DNA of 64,000 nt from positions 111,082 through 175,081 of the forward strand of contig CAMCPL010000004.1 in NCBI GenBank assembly GCA_945876745.1, in the 5' to 3' direction. This document shows, piece after piece, positions 1 through 10,699 of this stretch. Source of the stretch: an uncultured Clostridia bacterium (GTDB lineage: Bacteria > Bacillota > Clostridia > Oscillospirales > Acutalibacteraceae). The notes beneath the pieces were generated by a model. It was not told where the DNA came from. It searched no databases and saw nothing but the letters and a program-made list of their open reading frames with translations. The translations under genes and the position numbers were made by a program. The first letter of the stretch is position 1, and every line of letters begins with the position of its first letter.

Positions 1-3
1 GCT

Positions 4-576
4 ATGAACTATTTGAATGATTACGGAGTAAATGATGCGCTTAATATGCTTGCAAGCGTAATGGGATACGTTATTATCGGCTTGATTTTCAGCATTACAT
101 ACAGAACCTTTGCCTGCCTCGCTCTTTATAATGATGCAAAGGCAAGAGGAATAAAGGATTCGACCGTGTATGTTGTGCTTGAATTTTTCTTTCCTATTAT
201 TGTTGCAATCGTTTATCTTTGCAACAGAAAAAAGGCGGCAAAGATTCAGCCGAAGCTTTGTAATAACTGCCGAACAACCGTTAATACAAATTCAACCTTT
301 TGCCCTAATTGTTTGGGTACAGAGTTTACAGACTATTTAATCCCAAATAATGAGAAGTATCATAAGAATGCGAAATTATTCACTATTCTTGCTATTGTGC
401 TATTCGTTGTTGCAAATATTTTTTCATCAATCGGATCGCAGGAAATTCAACAACAGTCGGAAGATTTCCTTGATGAATACGGCTACGGATACAATCAAGA
501 TTATTATGATGACGAATATCAGGATTTTGAAGACTTCTTCAATCAATTTGAAAACGAATTTGAGAGTATAGAATAG
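4..576 (+). CDS. Zinc-ribbon membrane protein of unknown function
   Basis: 190-residue hypothetical protein. Hydrophobic segments lie near residues 15-45, 53-73 and 123-143, so it should sit in the cytoplasmic membrane. Between the second and third is a treble-clef-like zinc ribbon with Cys86, Cys89, Cys100 and Cys103 (CNNC and CPNC). The C-terminal 40 residues are strongly acidic and Tyr/Phe/Asp rich. Such zinc_ribbon_2 domains beside membrane helices are common in Firmicutes proteins without assigned function. The start is three bases from the window edge, so the ribosome binding site cannot be inspected and the true start could lie outside. No function is proposed. Confidence 0.7.
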   Translation: MNYLNDYGVNDALNMLASVMGYVIIGLIFSITYRTFACLALYNDAKARGIKDSTVYVVLEFFFPIIVAIVYLCNRKKAAKIQPKLCNNCRTTVNTNSTFCPNCLGTEFTDYLIPNNEKYHKNAKLFTILAIVLFVVANIFSSIGSQEIQQQSEDFLDEYGYGYNQDYYDDEYQDFEDFFNQFENEFESIE

Positions 577-582
577 TCAAAA

Positions 583-620
583 ATTAAAACGGCGTTTAGG
601 TTTTCCTATCGCCGTTTAAT
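583..620. terminator. Bidirectional terminator between convergent genes
   Basis: An inverted repeat ATTAAAACGGCG / CGCCGTTTAAT (one A bulged) with a 14-nt loop separates two convergent genes. A-runs on one side and T-runs on the other would allow use in both directions. The minus-strand gene ends inside the right arm. Confidence 0.5.
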
Positions 621-1361
621 CATTTTCTTTATCATTAATTGCCAGATTCCGAAAACCTCTCGTGTAAAAGCAGGTATTCTTAAAAATCTTATCGACCTTC
701 CCGAAAGCCGTGATACATTTAATCCGCATTGTCTTGCAATAAGCGTTGCTCTGTATAGGTGATATTCGTTTGTTGCAATTGCAATTTTGCCGGTATATCC
801 AAGTGATTGAATTATTTTTTTTGAAAATTCAAGGTTTTCACGTGTAGAGGTCGATTTGTCTTCAATAATCAACCTGCTTTCGTCAATACCCATAGAAATG
901 AGAACGCTTTTCATACATTGCGCTTCGGATATTTCTTCGTCTGCGCCCTGACCTCCCGACAGTATCGCTATACTGTCTTTGTTTTTTATCAAATGCTCAT
1001 ATCCTGCCGAGCATCTTGAAACAAGTGCTCTTGTAGGTACTTTGCCCTTTACACGACAGCCTAAAATAATTATTACGTTTTCGCAAGTTGCGTTGCCTGA
1101 ACAGTGCACAATAATTTTTATCAGCGTAATAATAAATGATATGAGAAATATAATAAATACTGTAAGAGCAAATATTAACAAAATCCTAATTGCGGGATTT
1201 TTGCATAGCTGCATTATTAAATCAAATGATGCTCCCGTTATGACAAACAAAATTCCAAGCGCAATTCCGAAAACATTGCCAATATTGATTTTTGCCCAAA
1301 TAAGCGGAAGCGTATAAGTTATAAAAAATATTATGCCTATTGATATTAGTATAAGTTTCAT
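606..1361 (-). CDS. DUF218 (SanA/ElyC/YdcF-like) membrane protein
   Basis: 251 residues. Two or three membrane segments fill residues 1-84, followed by a cytosolic or extracytosolic DUF218 domain (about 95-220). The family signature is visible: ILGCRV at 99-104, SGGQGADEEISEA at 135-147, a conserved Glu-Asp near 167-168, the STSTREN stretch at 171-177 and NEYHLYRA at 198-205. DUF218 proteins (SanA, ElyC, YdcF) are linked in other bacteria to envelope integrity and cell wall precursor metabolism, but their reaction is not settled. A good AAGGAG site precedes the ATG. It is a single-gene unit transcribed toward the preceding gene. Confidence 0.8.
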   Translation of the reverse strand: MKLILISIGIIFFITYTLPLIWAKINIGNVFGIALGILFVITGASFDLIMQLCKNPAIRILLIFALTVFIIFLISFIITLIKIIVHCSGNATCENVIIILGCRVKGKVPTRALVSRCSAGYEHLIKNKDSIAILSGGQGADEEISEAQCMKSVLISMGIDESRLIIEDKSTSTRENLEFSKKIIQSLGYTGKIAIATNEYHLYRATLIARQCGLNVSRLSGRSIRFLRIPAFTREVFGIWQLMIKKMIKRR

Positions 1362-1446
1362 TTATGCTCCTTTGTGCAATTTATATAATAAATCTATCAT
1401 ATTATGCTCCATTTGTAAATAAAATTATAAAAATTATCTAAAATTA

Positions 1447-1475
1447 GTGACAAAATATTTATACTATGATAAAAT
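1447..1475 (+). promoter_or_regulatory. Putative gdhA promoter
   Basis: GTGACA (1447-1452), 17-bp spacer, TAAAAT (1470-1475), about 50 bp upstream of the glutamate dehydrogenase start. Only the first -35 base departs from TTGACA. Confidence 0.5.
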
Positions 1476-1511
1476 TAAGACATCTTTTTTATGAAGAAAT
1501 ATTATGAATAG

Positions 1512-2858
<1,347 letters not shown>

Positions 2859-2874
2859 TATAATGCACATTTTC

Positions 2875-2899
2875 GGACGGCTTTATGCCGTCCTTTTTT
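2875..2899 (+). terminator. Rho-independent terminator of gdhA
   Basis: GGACGGC - TTTAT - GCCGTCC perfect 7-bp stem followed by six T residues, 16 bp after the gdhA stop. Confidence 0.9.
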
Positions 2900-2928
2900 G
2901 TTATTATTATAAATAATTTAATATATTA

Positions 2929-2957
2929 TTGCAAGAACTTATATTTTGTGTTATAAT
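2929..2957 (+). promoter_or_regulatory. Promoter of the ruvCAB operon
   Basis: TTGCAA (2929-2934), 17-bp spacer, TATAAT (2952-2957), 30 bp before the ruvC ATG. Sigma-A type. No LexA-like box (GAAC-N4-GTTC) is visible here, so SOS control is not supported. Confidence 0.75.
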
Positions 2958-2987
2958 CAACAAAAATAATATGGGCGAGTGTGTAAT

Positions 2988-3500
2988 ATGGTTATTTTGG
3001 GCATTGACCCCGGATATGCTATTGTCGGTTGGGGAGTAATTGAATATGAACACTCAAGGTTCAGAGTTCTCGGCTACGGCGCAATAACAACAAACGCCGA
3101 TACACCGTTTCCTCAAAGGCTCGAATCTATTTATAACGATATGTGTTATGTTTTTGAAAAATATAAGCCGTCAGTTATGAGTATGGAAAAGCTGTTTTAT
3201 AATTCAAACCAAAAAACGGTAATAGACGTTGCACAGGCAAGGGGAGTAATTACTCTTTGTGCTCAAATGCACAATAAGGAAATCTTTGAGTACACACCGC
3301 TTCAGGTTAAGCAATCCGTTACAGGCTACGGCAGAGCCGAAAAAAAGCAGGTAATGGAAATGACAAGAAGTATTCTGTCTTTAGAAAGCGTGCCGAAGCC
3401 CGATGATACTGCTGATGCACTTGCACTTGCTATATGCCACGCACATTGCAATGCTTCATCACTCGGTAAGTTATATAATATCGAAAGTAAATTAAGGTAA
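2988..3500 (+). CDS. ruvC: Holliday junction resolvase RuvC
   Basis: 170-residue endodeoxyribonuclease that nicks Holliday junctions symmetrically, working with the RuvAB branch migration motor encoded directly downstream. The RNase H-like fold and its acidic catalytic set are visible: Asp7 in GIDPG, Glu67 in SMEKLF, Asp140 and Asp143 in the PKPDDTADALALA segment. I chose the ATG at 2988 because the protein then starts MVILGIDPG as in the family and GGGCGAG lies 9 bp upstream; an in-frame GTG at 2979 would add three residues. The stop is 4 bp before ruvA. Confidence 0.95.
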   Translation: MVILGIDPGYAIVGWGVIEYEHSRFRVLGYGAITTNADTPFPQRLESIYNDMCYVFEKYKPSVMSMEKLFYNSNQKTVIDVAQARGVITLCAQMHNKEIFEYTPLQVKQSVTGYGRAEKKQVMEMTRSILSLESVPKPDDTADALALAICHAHCNASSLGKLYNIESKLR

Positions 3501-3504
3501 TTCT

Positions 3505-4110
3505 ATGATTTATTCACTTAAAGGAACACTAAAATATACTGACCCTACATTTGTCGTCGTTGAATGCGGCGGCGTCGGCTTCAAGTGCTTTGCGAGTACA
3601 ACTACGATAACATCGCTTACATCTGTCGGCTCAACGGTTGAGCTTCTTACTTATATGAGTATTCGTGAGGACGCTATGGACTTGTATGGTTTTTCAAGCA
3701 GTAATGAGCTTGAAGCCTTCAAAAAGCTGATTTCAATCAGCGGCGTAGGTCCAAAGGCGGCAATTTCAATTTTGTCTTCACTTTCTCCCGATAAGCTTGC
3801 AGTTGCAATTTCGTGTGGAGACACAAAGGCTATTCAATCCGCACAGGGAATCGGTAAAAAAACTGCTGAAAGAATTGTTCTTGAGCTTAAGGATAAAATG
3901 TCGGCAGTAGCTCCAAGCGAGGTTGCTTCAACCGTTATCAGCGTTCAAAACGCCTCTAACCAAAGTAATATGAACGAAGCTGTTGAGGTCTTGGTTTCTC
4001 TCGGCTTTTCCCAATCCGAAGCAACGCTTGCAGTCAGCAAACTTGACAGCTCGTTGTCGGTTGACGAGCTTATAAGAAAAGGACTGAAAAATCTTTCATC
4101 AAATCTTTAA
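3505..4110 (+). CDS. ruvA: Holliday junction branch migration complex subunit RuvA
   Basis: 201 residues, normal for RuvA. It forms tetramers that hold the four-way junction in an open square and load RuvB. An N-terminal OB-fold (MIYSLKGTL, then VGFKCFAST) is followed by paired helix-hairpin-helix motifs near ISGVGPKAAISILS (about 77-90) and QGIGKKTAERIVLELKDKM (about 115-133). After a Ser/Asn-rich linker comes the small RuvB-contacting C-terminal domain (NEAVEVLVSLGFSQSEA). It lies between ruvC and ruvB with short gaps, clearly one transcription unit. Confidence 0.95.
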   Translation: MIYSLKGTLKYTDPTFVVVECGGVGFKCFASTTTITSLTSVGSTVELLTYMSIREDAMDLYGFSSSNELEAFKKLISISGVGPKAAISILSSLSPDKLAVAISCGDTKAIQSAQGIGKKTAERIVLELKDKMSAVAPSEVASTVISVQNASNQSNMNEAVEVLVSLGFSQSEATLAVSKLDSSLSVDELIRKGLKNLSSNL

Positions 4111-4120
4111 TGGGTGACTT

Positions 4121-5176
4121 ATGATAGAAAACGAATTTGAATACGATTTTGAAAACAGAATATCGGCTCCGGAATTTACTCCTGCTGACGAAGAAATTGA
4201 AAACTCTTTGCGTCCGACGCGCCTTAACGAGTATATCGGACAGGAAAAGGTTAAGGAAAATCTTTCAATTTATATCAAGGCTGCAAGATTAAGAGGCGAG
4301 CCGCTTGACCATGTTTTGCTTTACGGTCCTCCCGGACTTGGTAAAACAACTCTTTCGGGAATTATTGCAAATGAGATGGGCGTTAATATTCGTATTACAT
4401 CCGGTCCTGCAATCGAAAAGCAGGGTGATCTCGTAGCAATTCTTTCAAATCTTGAACAGGGTGACATACTGTTTATCGACGAGATTCACAGGCTCAACCG
4501 AAATGTCGAGGAAATTCTGTATCCTGCAATGGAAGACGGAAAGATTGATATTATTATCGGCAAGGGGCCGAGTGCAAGAAGCTATCAACTCAGTTTGCCG
4601 AGATTTACTCTTGTCGGCGCAACAACTCGTGCAGGTCAGCTTTCGGCACCTCTTCGTGACAGATTCGGAGTTATTTTCAGACTTGAGATGTACAACGCTG
4701 ACGAGCTTTGTGAAATTGTTAAGCGCTCTTCTAAAATTCTTGATATTCCGATTGATACCGACGGAGCTTACCAAATTGCTTCTCGTTCAAGAGGAACGCC
4801 GAGAATTGCCAACCGCCTGTTGAAACGAAGTCGAGACTTCGCCGAGGTTAAATATCAGGGCGTGATAACGAGCGAAGCGGCACAAGCGGCTCTCGGCAGT
4901 ATGGAAATTGACGAACTCGGTCTTGATGCAGTAGACAGAAGACTGCTTCAAACAATGATAAAAAGCTACAACGGCGGTCCTGTCGGACTTGAAACAATTT
5001 CCGCCGCAATAGGTGAGGAATCTGTTACAATTGAGGATGTATACGAGCCGTATCTTATGCAAATCGGTTTTTTGGCAAGAACACCGAGAGGAAGAATTGT
5101 GACGCCACTCGGCTATGAGCATTTGGGAATAGCTTTTGATACAAAAAATAACGGTCAACAAACATTTGATTTATAA
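4121..5176 (+). CDS. ruvB: Holliday junction branch migration ATPase RuvB
   Basis: 351-residue AAA+ motor that drives branch migration with RuvA. Walker A GPPGLGKT is at 69-76, Walker [11 protein letters not shown] around 116-125, sensor 1 GATTRAG near 165-171, the RuvB-specific [15 protein letters not shown] near 227-241, and the C-terminal winged helix containing [16 protein letters not shown] near 285-300. Length matches the family (330-350). The extra acidic N-terminal 20 residues are a little longer than usual. It sits 10 bp after ruvA and 14 bp before glmM. Confidence 0.96.
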   Translation: MIENEFEYDFENRISAPEFTPADEEIENSLRPTRLNEYIGQEKVKENLSIYIKAARLRGEPLDHVLLYGPPGLGKTTLSGIIANEMGVNIRITSGPAIEKQGDLVAILSNLEQGDILFIDEIHRLNRNVEEILYPAMEDGKIDIIIGKGPSARSYQLSLPRFTLVGATTRAGQLSAPLRDRFGVIFRLEMYNADELCEIVKRSSKILDIPIDTDGAYQIASRSRGTPRIANRLLKRSRDFAEVKYQGVITSEAAQAALGSMEIDELGLDAVDRRLLQTMIKSYNGGPVGLETISAAIGEESVTIEDVYEPYLMQIGFLARTPRGRIVTPLGYEHLGIAFDTKNNGQQTFDL

Positions 5177-5190
5177 ACAAGGAGATATTT

Positions 5191-6543
5191 ATGGGCAGAT
5201 TATTCGGAACTGACGGAGTTAGAGGTATTGCAAATAAGGATTTAACAAACGACCTTGCAATGAAAATCGGCGCCGCTGCCGCAACGGTATTGTTAAGAGA
5301 AGCAAAAAGCAAGAAGCCTACCGTGTTAATCGGTAAGGATACAAGAGCGTCGGGCGATATGCTTGAAGCGGCGCTTACCGCAGGACTTTGCAGCGTTGGT
5401 TGTAATGTTCTTTCAATCGGTATAGTACCTACTCCTGCCGTTGCTTATCTTGTAGGTCTTTATGAGTGCGAAGCAGGTATTATGATTTCGGCTTCTCATA
5501 ACCCTTGTGAGTATAACGGAATTAAGATTTTCCAAAAAACGGGATATAAGCTCGATGATGCAATTGAAGAAGAAATTGAAGCGATTATCCTCGATAACGC
5601 CGAAGAAATTGATATCAAAATCGGCGGTGATGTAGGCAACAGACTTTATTCAAAAACTGCTGTTAATGACTATATCGACCACGTTGTTTCTACTACCGAC
5701 GTTAGATTTGACGGCTTGAAGATTGCGCTTGACTGCGCAAACGGTTCCGCATCAGTCTGTGCAAAGGAAATTTTTACAAGGCTCGGTGCAAAATGCATTA
5801 TGCTTTCCGATACACCGGACGGTACAAATATTAACGATAAATGCGGCTCAACTCACCCGGAGGAGCTTATGAGCTTTGTTAAGGACGCTAATCTTGATTT
5901 AGGTCTTGCATTTGACGGAGACGCGGACAGAATGCTTGCAGTTGACGAAAACGGTTGTCTTGTTGACGGCGACAAGGTTATCGCCATTTGTGCAAACAAG
6001 ATGAAGCAGGAGGGAAGCCTGCAAAAGGATACTGCCGTAGTTACGGTAATGAGTAATATGGGCTTCTTTAAGTTCTGCGACGAGCACGGTATTAAATGTG
6101 CAAAAACCGCAGTCGGCGACAGATACGTTCTTGAGAGGATGTTAAAGGACGGCTACAATATAGGCGGCGAGCAGTCGGGACACGTTATTTTCCTTGATTA
6201 CGCAACGACCGGAGACGGAGAGCTTTCGGGCGTTCAGCTTGTTGAAACTGTTGTTAAATCAGGCAAAAAGCTGTCCGAGCTTGCAAGTATTATGAAAGTT
6301 TATCCGCAGGTATTGATTAATGTTAAGGTATCTGCCGAGGGCAAAAAGAAGTATAATAACGACGAATATATTATTGCAGCAACTCAAAAAGCGGAAATGG
6401 AGCTTATGGGAGACGGCAGAGTTTTGGTAAGAGTAAGCGGAACCGAGCCTCTTGTGAGAGTTATGCTTGAGGGTAAGGATGTTGAGCATATTCAAAGACT
6501 CGGAGAAGAAATTGCACAGGTAGTTAAGGAAAGACTTTCATAA
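5191..6543 (+). CDS. glmM: Phosphoglucosamine mutase GlmM
   Basis: 450 residues, full length. It converts glucosamine-6-phosphate to glucosamine-1-phosphate, the precursor of UDP-GlcNAc for peptidoglycan. The N-terminal signature GRLFGTDGVRG opens the protein; ISASHNP carries the phosphorylated Ser102; DGDADR near 241-246 binds Mg2+; GGEQSGH near 326-332 is the sugar loop that distinguishes GlmM; RVSGTEPLVRVM near 423-434 binds the substrate phosphate. AAGGAG precedes the ATG. Its stop overlaps the next start by one base (TAATG), so the two are translationally coupled. Confidence 0.96.
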   Translation: MGRLFGTDGVRGIANKDLTNDLAMKIGAAAATVLLREAKSKKPTVLIGKDTRASGDMLEAALTAGLCSVGCNVLSIGIVPTPAVAYLVGLYECEAGIMISASHNPCEYNGIKIFQKTGYKLDDAIEEEIEAIILDNAEEIDIKIGGDVGNRLYSKTAVNDYIDHVVSTTDVRFDGLKIALDCANGSASVCAKEIFTRLGAKCIMLSDTPDGTNINDKCGSTHPEELMSFVKDANLDLGLAFDGDADRMLAVDENGCLVDGDKVIAICANKMKQEGSLQKDTAVVTVMSNMGFFKFCDEHGIKCAKTAVGDRYVLERMLKDGYNIGGEQSGHVIFLDYATTGDGELSGVQLVETVVKSGKKLSELASIMKVYPQVLINVKVSAEGKKKYNNDEYIIAATQKAEMELMGDGRVLVRVSGTEPLVRVMLEGKDVEHIQRLGEEIAQVVKERLS

Positions 6544-7418
6544 TGAGATATTCAACAGATTGGAAGGATTACGAGCTTATTGACTGCACAAGCGGCGAAA
6601 AGCTTGAAAGATGGACGAGAGAAATTCTTGTCAGACCCGACCCGCAGGTCATTTGGAAAAGTGAAAAGGAAAACCGACTTTGGTTTCAGCCAAACGCACG
6701 ATATGTTAGGTCAAAAACAGGCGGCGGAAGCTGGCAGGTATTTTCAAGAATGCCGTCCGCTTGGCAGGTTAGATATAAGGACTTGACCTTTAATATTAAA
6801 ACGATGGGCTTTAAGCACACGGGACTTTTCCCCGAACAGGCGGTTAACTGGGACTATGTTAGGGAGCTAATCAAAAATTCCGATAAAGAACAGGTTAAGG
6901 TTCTTAACTTGTTTGCATATACCGGCGCCGCAACAGTCGCTTGCTTAAAGGAAGGCGCAAGCGTTGTACACGTTGACGCGTCAAAGGGAATGACTAATTG
7001 GGCAAAGGAAAATGCCGAGGCTTCCGGAGTAGCAGACGGTGACGTAAGGTGGATTGTAGACGATTGTATGAAGTTTGTTAAGCGTGAATTTAGGCGTGAA
7101 AACAAGTACGACATCATCATTCTTGACCCGCCGTCATACGGCAGAGGTCCAAAGGGCGAAACATGGAGATTAGAGGATTGCTTATATGACTTTATGCAGG
7201 AGGTAGAAAAAATACTTTCCGACGAGCCTATTGCAATCATTCTTAATTCATACACTACCGGACTCAGTGCAAGCGTTATGAAATATATTCTTGACGACGT
7301 TGTAACGAAAAAGCACGGCGGTAAGACTTCGGCTGATGAAATCGGATTACCGATTTCATCAAACGGCGGAATATTGCCTTGCGGTGCAACTGCAATCTGG
7401 ACACAGGAGATAGACTGA
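6543..7418 (+). CDS. Class I SAM-dependent RNA methyltransferase (RlmI/RlmK-like domain)
   Basis: 291 residues. The methyltransferase core shows SAM motif I VLNLFAYTGAATVACLKEGA (about 119-138), an acidic second strand end VHVDASKGM, and motif IV IILDPPSYGRG (about 194-204), the Asn/Asp-Pro-Pro-Tyr variant seen in RlmI/RlmK-type 23S rRNA methyltransferases. The N-terminal PUA domain of RlmI is absent; instead there is a short Trp-rich region. The base it modifies is unknown; 23S rRNA is the family-based guess. It starts on the glmM stop codon and is followed 6 bp later by ecfA1. Confidence 0.8.
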   Translation: MRYSTDWKDYELIDCTSGEKLERWTREILVRPDPQVIWKSEKENRLWFQPNARYVRSKTGGGSWQVFSRMPSAWQVRYKDLTFNIKTMGFKHTGLFPEQAVNWDYVRELIKNSDKEQVKVLNLFAYTGAATVACLKEGASVVHVDASKGMTNWAKENAEASGVADGDVRWIVDDCMKFVKREFRRENKYDIIILDPPSYGRGPKGETWRLEDCLYDFMQEVEKILSDEPIAIILNSYTTGLSASVMKYILDDVVTKKHGGKTSADEIGLPISSNGGILPCGATAIWTQEID

Positions 7419-7424
7419 CAGTAA

Positions 7425-8270
7425 ATGAATTTAATTGAATTTAATAACGTTTCCTTTTCGTATGAAACGCAGGACGATAACGGAAATGTTACAACCAATA
7501 AGGTTTTGGAAAATTTCAACTTAAAAATTGAACAAGGCTCCTTTGTTGCTATTCTTGGTCATAACGGCTCGGGAAAATCGACGGTTGCAAAATTAACAAA
7601 CGGCATACTTACCGCTGACGAGGGCGAAATTATTGTAGACGGCATTAAGGCTGAAAATGACGAGAGTATTTATTCAATTCGCCGAAAGGTCGGTATGGTT
7701 TTTCAAAATCCGGATAATCAAATTGTTTCTTCGATAGTCGAGGAGGACGTTGCTTTCGGTGTTGAAAATCTCGGAATAGAGCCGAGCGAATGTAGAAAAA
7801 GAGTTGACGAGGCGCTAAAAACAGTTAATATGTACGATTACAGACTTCGCACTCCGTCAAAGCTTTCCGGCGGTCAAAAGCAGAGAGTAGCCGTTGCCGG
7901 TATTATTGCAATGAAGCCGAAGTGTATCGTCCTCGACGAGCCTACCGCAATGCTTGACCCAAGCGGAAGAAAAGAAGTTTTGGACACAATAATTAAACTA
8001 AATAAGCAGGAAAATATAACTATTTTGCTTATTACTCATTATATGGACGAGGCAGTTTTAGCAGACAGAGTTGTCGTAATGGATAACGGCGCTATTATGC
8101 TTGACGGTACGCCGAGAGAAGTTTTTTCAAATCCTGAAAAAATGGATGAGCTTTATCTCGAAGTACCTCAGTCAACACTTCTTGCGCACAAGCTCGGATT
8201 GCTTGACGAACAAACGGTGCTCAATTCACAGGAATGTGCACAGCTTTTATACAATAATTTGAAAAGGTAG
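7425..8270 (+). CDS. ecfA1: Energy-coupling factor transporter ATPase EcfA1
   Basis: 281-residue ABC ATPase, one half of the heterodimeric motor of group II ECF importers, which take up vitamins and metal cofactors using interchangeable S components. Walker A GHNGSGKST at 45-53, Q-loop FQNPDNQ at 93-99, signature LSGGQ at 147-151, Walker B with DEPT at 171-174, and the switch His in LLITHYMDE near 206. The Q-loop FQNPDNQIV is typical of CbiO/EcfA proteins. The S component is not in the window, as expected for the shared module. Co-transcribed with ecfA2 and ecfT. Confidence 0.94.
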   Translation: MNLIEFNNVSFSYETQDDNGNVTTNKVLENFNLKIEQGSFVAILGHNGSGKSTVAKLTNGILTADEGEIIVDGIKAENDESIYSIRRKVGMVFQNPDNQIVSSIVEEDVAFGVENLGIEPSECRKRVDEALKTVNMYDYRLRTPSKLSGGQKQRVAVAGIIAMKPKCIVLDEPTAMLDPSGRKEVLDTIIKLNKQENITILLITHYMDEAVLADRVVVMDNGAIMLDGTPREVFSNPEKMDELYLEVPQSTLLAHKLGLLDEQTVLNSQECAQLLYNNLKR

Positions 8271-8278
8271 ATAACCGA

Positions 8279-9151
8279 ATGTCAGTATTGGAAACAAAAA
8301 ACTTAAAATTCATTTACAGCGTCGGTACTCCGTTTGAGGCCTGTGCCGTTGATGATATATCCTTTAATGCCGAAAAAAATGAAATAATCGGCGTTATCGG
8401 TCATACGGGAAGCGGTAAGTCTACCTTTATTCAGCACCTTAACGGTTTGATTAAGCCCACCGAGGGAACTGTTATTGTAGAGGGTAAGGATATCTGGGCA
8501 AAGGAGAATAAGCCGAATTTAAGACAGGTGAAATTTGCCGTTGGTCTTTGCTTTCAGTATCCGGAGCACCAAATATTTGAAGAAACGGTATTTGATGAAA
8601 TTGCCTTCGGACCGAAGCAAATGGGTCTTGACGCGCAGGAAATCAAAGAACGAGTTTACGAAAGTATGGACTTTGTAGGATTGAAGCGTGAGTATGAGGA
8701 TAAGTCGCCGTTTGATATGTCGGGCGGACAGAAGAGACGTGTTGCCATTGCCTCTATTATTGCTATGAAGCCGAAGGTTCTGATATTGGACGAGCCGTGC
8801 GCAGGTCTTGACCCAAAGGGTAGAAATGTCATACTTGATTTGGTAAAGCAATACCAGAGTAAGCAGGGGAATACCGTTATATTTGTTTCTCATTCTATGG
8901 AAGACGTTGCGAAAATAGCCGACAGAGTTCTCGTGTTAAAAGACGGCAAAGCCGCAATGCTCGATACAGTTGAAAATGTATATTCAAGAGGTCGTGAACT
9001 TAAAGAAATGGGGCTTAACGTTCCGGAGGTTACGGATATTTTCCTTAAACTTCACGATATGGGAATCCCGTGTAAAACAAATATTTATACCGTTGAACAG
9101 GCGGTTGATGAATTTAACAGATTAAAAATGAATACGGAGGTGACGGTATGA
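8279..9151 (+). CDS. ecfA2: Energy-coupling factor transporter ATPase EcfA2
   Basis: 290-residue partner ATPase of EcfA1. Walker A GHTGSGKST at 41-49, Q-loop FQYPEHQIFEETV (the tyrosine form typical of EcfA2), signature MSGGQKRRVAIAS near 149-161, Walker B VLILDEPCAGLD near 168-179 and switch FVSHSMEDV near 205. The C-terminal extension of about 50 residues after the core is a family trait. It overlaps ecfT by four bases (ATGA), which favours coupled translation. Confidence 0.94.
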   Translation: MSVLETKNLKFIYSVGTPFEACAVDDISFNAEKNEIIGVIGHTGSGKSTFIQHLNGLIKPTEGTVIVEGKDIWAKENKPNLRQVKFAVGLCFQYPEHQIFEETVFDEIAFGPKQMGLDAQEIKERVYESMDFVGLKREYEDKSPFDMSGGQKRRVAIASIIAMKPKVLILDEPCAGLDPKGRNVILDLVKQYQSKQGNTVIFVSHSMEDVAKIADRVLVLKDGKAAMLDTVENVYSRGRELKEMGLNVPEVTDIFLKLHDMGIPCKTNIYTVEQAVDEFNRLKMNTEVTV

Positions 9152-9960
9152 TTTCGGACGTTACAATCGGACAGTACCTGCCGGGTAATTCATTTATTCA
9201 TAAAATTGATGCAAGGATAAAAATAGTAATTTCACTGTTGTTTATGATATCCGTTTTCCTTTGCAGAAATTATATTTCATTATCGTTTGTACTTCTTCTT
9301 GCAATCGGCGTTTGTGCCTTGTCAAGGATAAAACCGAAAATTATTCTAAAAGGTCTAAAACCGATTATCATAATAGTTTTATTTACTACGGTGATTAATC
9401 TGTTTTACGGAAACGGTGAGCCGATTTTTCAGTTTTGGATTTTGAAAATAACCGAGGACGGAATAAATAAGGCTGTGTTTATGGGACTTCGTATTATCAT
9501 TCTTGTTATTTTCGGTCTTATGCTGACGTACACAACTACGCCGACCTCTCTCACCGACGCAATCGAAGCGCTTTTGAAGCCGCTTACATATCTTCATATT
9601 GATGTTCAGTCCTTTGCTATGACAATGACTATTGCGCTTCGGTTTATACCGACGCTGCTTGAGGAAGTCGACAAGATTATGGCGGCTCAAAAAAGCAGGG
9701 GCGCCGATATGGAAAGCGGCAATATTTTCAAAAGAATAAAGGCAATTGTGCCGATTATGATTCCGCTTTTCGTCTCGTCCTTCCGACGTGCAAACGAGCT
9801 TGAGTACGCTATGGAATGTAGGTGCTATACAGGTGGAAACGGCAGGACAAAGATGAAGGTTATGAAAATGCAGGGCAGAGATTATTTTGCACTCATCTTT
9901 GCTTTGTTGTACATTGCTTCAATAATTTTACTTCGAATTTTTACTACAAGCATTATATGA
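9148..9960 (+). CDS. ecfT: Energy-coupling factor transporter transmembrane protein EcfT
   Basis: 270-residue integral membrane scaffold that joins the ATPases to S components. About five hydrophobic segments are visible (near 23-60, 70-90, 110-130, 145-165, 245-265). The two cytoplasmic coupling motifs are recognisable: AAQKSRGADM near 182-191 and AMECRCYTGG near 215-224, each with the essential small-Arg-X pattern. Ends in an ATGA overlap with truA. Confidence 0.92.
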   Translation: MISDVTIGQYLPGNSFIHKIDARIKIVISLLFMISVFLCRNYISLSFVLLLAIGVCALSRIKPKIILKGLKPIIIIVLFTTVINLFYGNGEPIFQFWILKITEDGINKAVFMGLRIIILVIFGLMLTYTTTPTSLTDAIEALLKPLTYLHIDVQSFAMTMTIALRFIPTLLEEVDKIMAAQKSRGADMESGNIFKRIKAIVPIMIPLFVSSFRRANELEYAMECRCYTGGNGRTKMKVMKMQGRDYFALIFALLYIASIILLRIFTTSII

Positions 9961-10691
9961 AAAAGCTACTGATTACTTTAAGATACGACGGATATAACTA
10001 TCACGGCTATCAGGTGCAAAAAAACGCAGTAACGGTTCAAGAGGTTTTTCAAAACGCCGTTGAAAAGGTGTTTAATAAGCGTCTTGACGTAACAGGATGC
10101 AGCAGAACCGACAGCGGTGTTCACGCTAATATGTATTGTGTTTGTATTGAAAGTGATATGGATATATCTAATGAAAGCGTTATTATGGCGCTGAATACTT
10201 ATTTGCCGAGCGATATTGCCGTTTATGACTGTAAAGAGGTTGATGTTGATTTTCATCCCCGATATTCCTGCAAAAGTAAGGAATACCTTTATAAGCTATA
10301 TAACGGAAAATATCCAAATCCGTTTTTGGACAGATACGCATATTGGTACAGATTTCCTATTGATGAAAAATACTTGAACGAACAGGCGCAGGCTTTTTTG
10401 GGAACTCACGATTTTGCGGGCTTTTGTTCATCAAAATCGGATGTCGAAGATACCGAAAGGACAATATATTCCTTTGACGTATGGCGAGAGGGGGATATGG
10501 TGTACTTCAAGGTATGCGGCGACGGCTTCTTGTACAATATGGTAAGAATAATGGTAGGCAGCCTGCTATTCGTCTCGCAGGGCAAAATAAAAAAAGACGA
10601 GCTATATGACGTAATAAAATCCTGTGACAGAAATAGAGCCGGAAAAACAGCTCCAGCAAAGGGTTTATATCTAAACAAGGTTAACTATTAG
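9957..10691 (+). CDS. truA: tRNA pseudouridine(38-40) synthase TruA
   Basis: 244 residues. It isomerises uridines 38-40 in the anticodon arm of many tRNAs. The catalytic Asp52 lies in CSRTDSGVHA (48-57), and the fold continues through HDFAGFCSSKSD and GDGFLYNMVRIMVG. An open frame reaches further upstream to 9822, but that part lies inside ecfT and is unlike TruA; the ATG at 9957, overlapping the ecfT stop, gives the standard MKKLLITLRYDG start. The ecfA1-ecfA2-ecfT-truA order is conserved in Firmicutes, although the rplM-rpsI genes that often follow are missing here. Confidence 0.95.
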   Translation: MKKLLITLRYDGYNYHGYQVQKNAVTVQEVFQNAVEKVFNKRLDVTGCSRTDSGVHANMYCVCIESDMDISNESVIMALNTYLPSDIAVYDCKEVDVDFHPRYSCKSKEYLYKLYNGKYPNPFLDRYAYWYRFPIDEKYLNEQAQAFLGTHDFAGFCSSKSDVEDTERTIYSFDVWREGDMVYFKVCGDGFLYNMVRIMVGSLLFVSQGKIKKDELYDVIKSCDRNRAGKTAPAKGLYLNKVNY

Positions 10692-10699
10692 GAAAGATT

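Noticed and set aside
2900..2987. LexA box before ruvC
   Set aside because: No GAAC-N4-GTTC type site is visible around the promoter.
9822..9956. Longer truA start inside ecfT
   Set aside because: The 45 extra residues overlap ecfT and do not resemble TruA.
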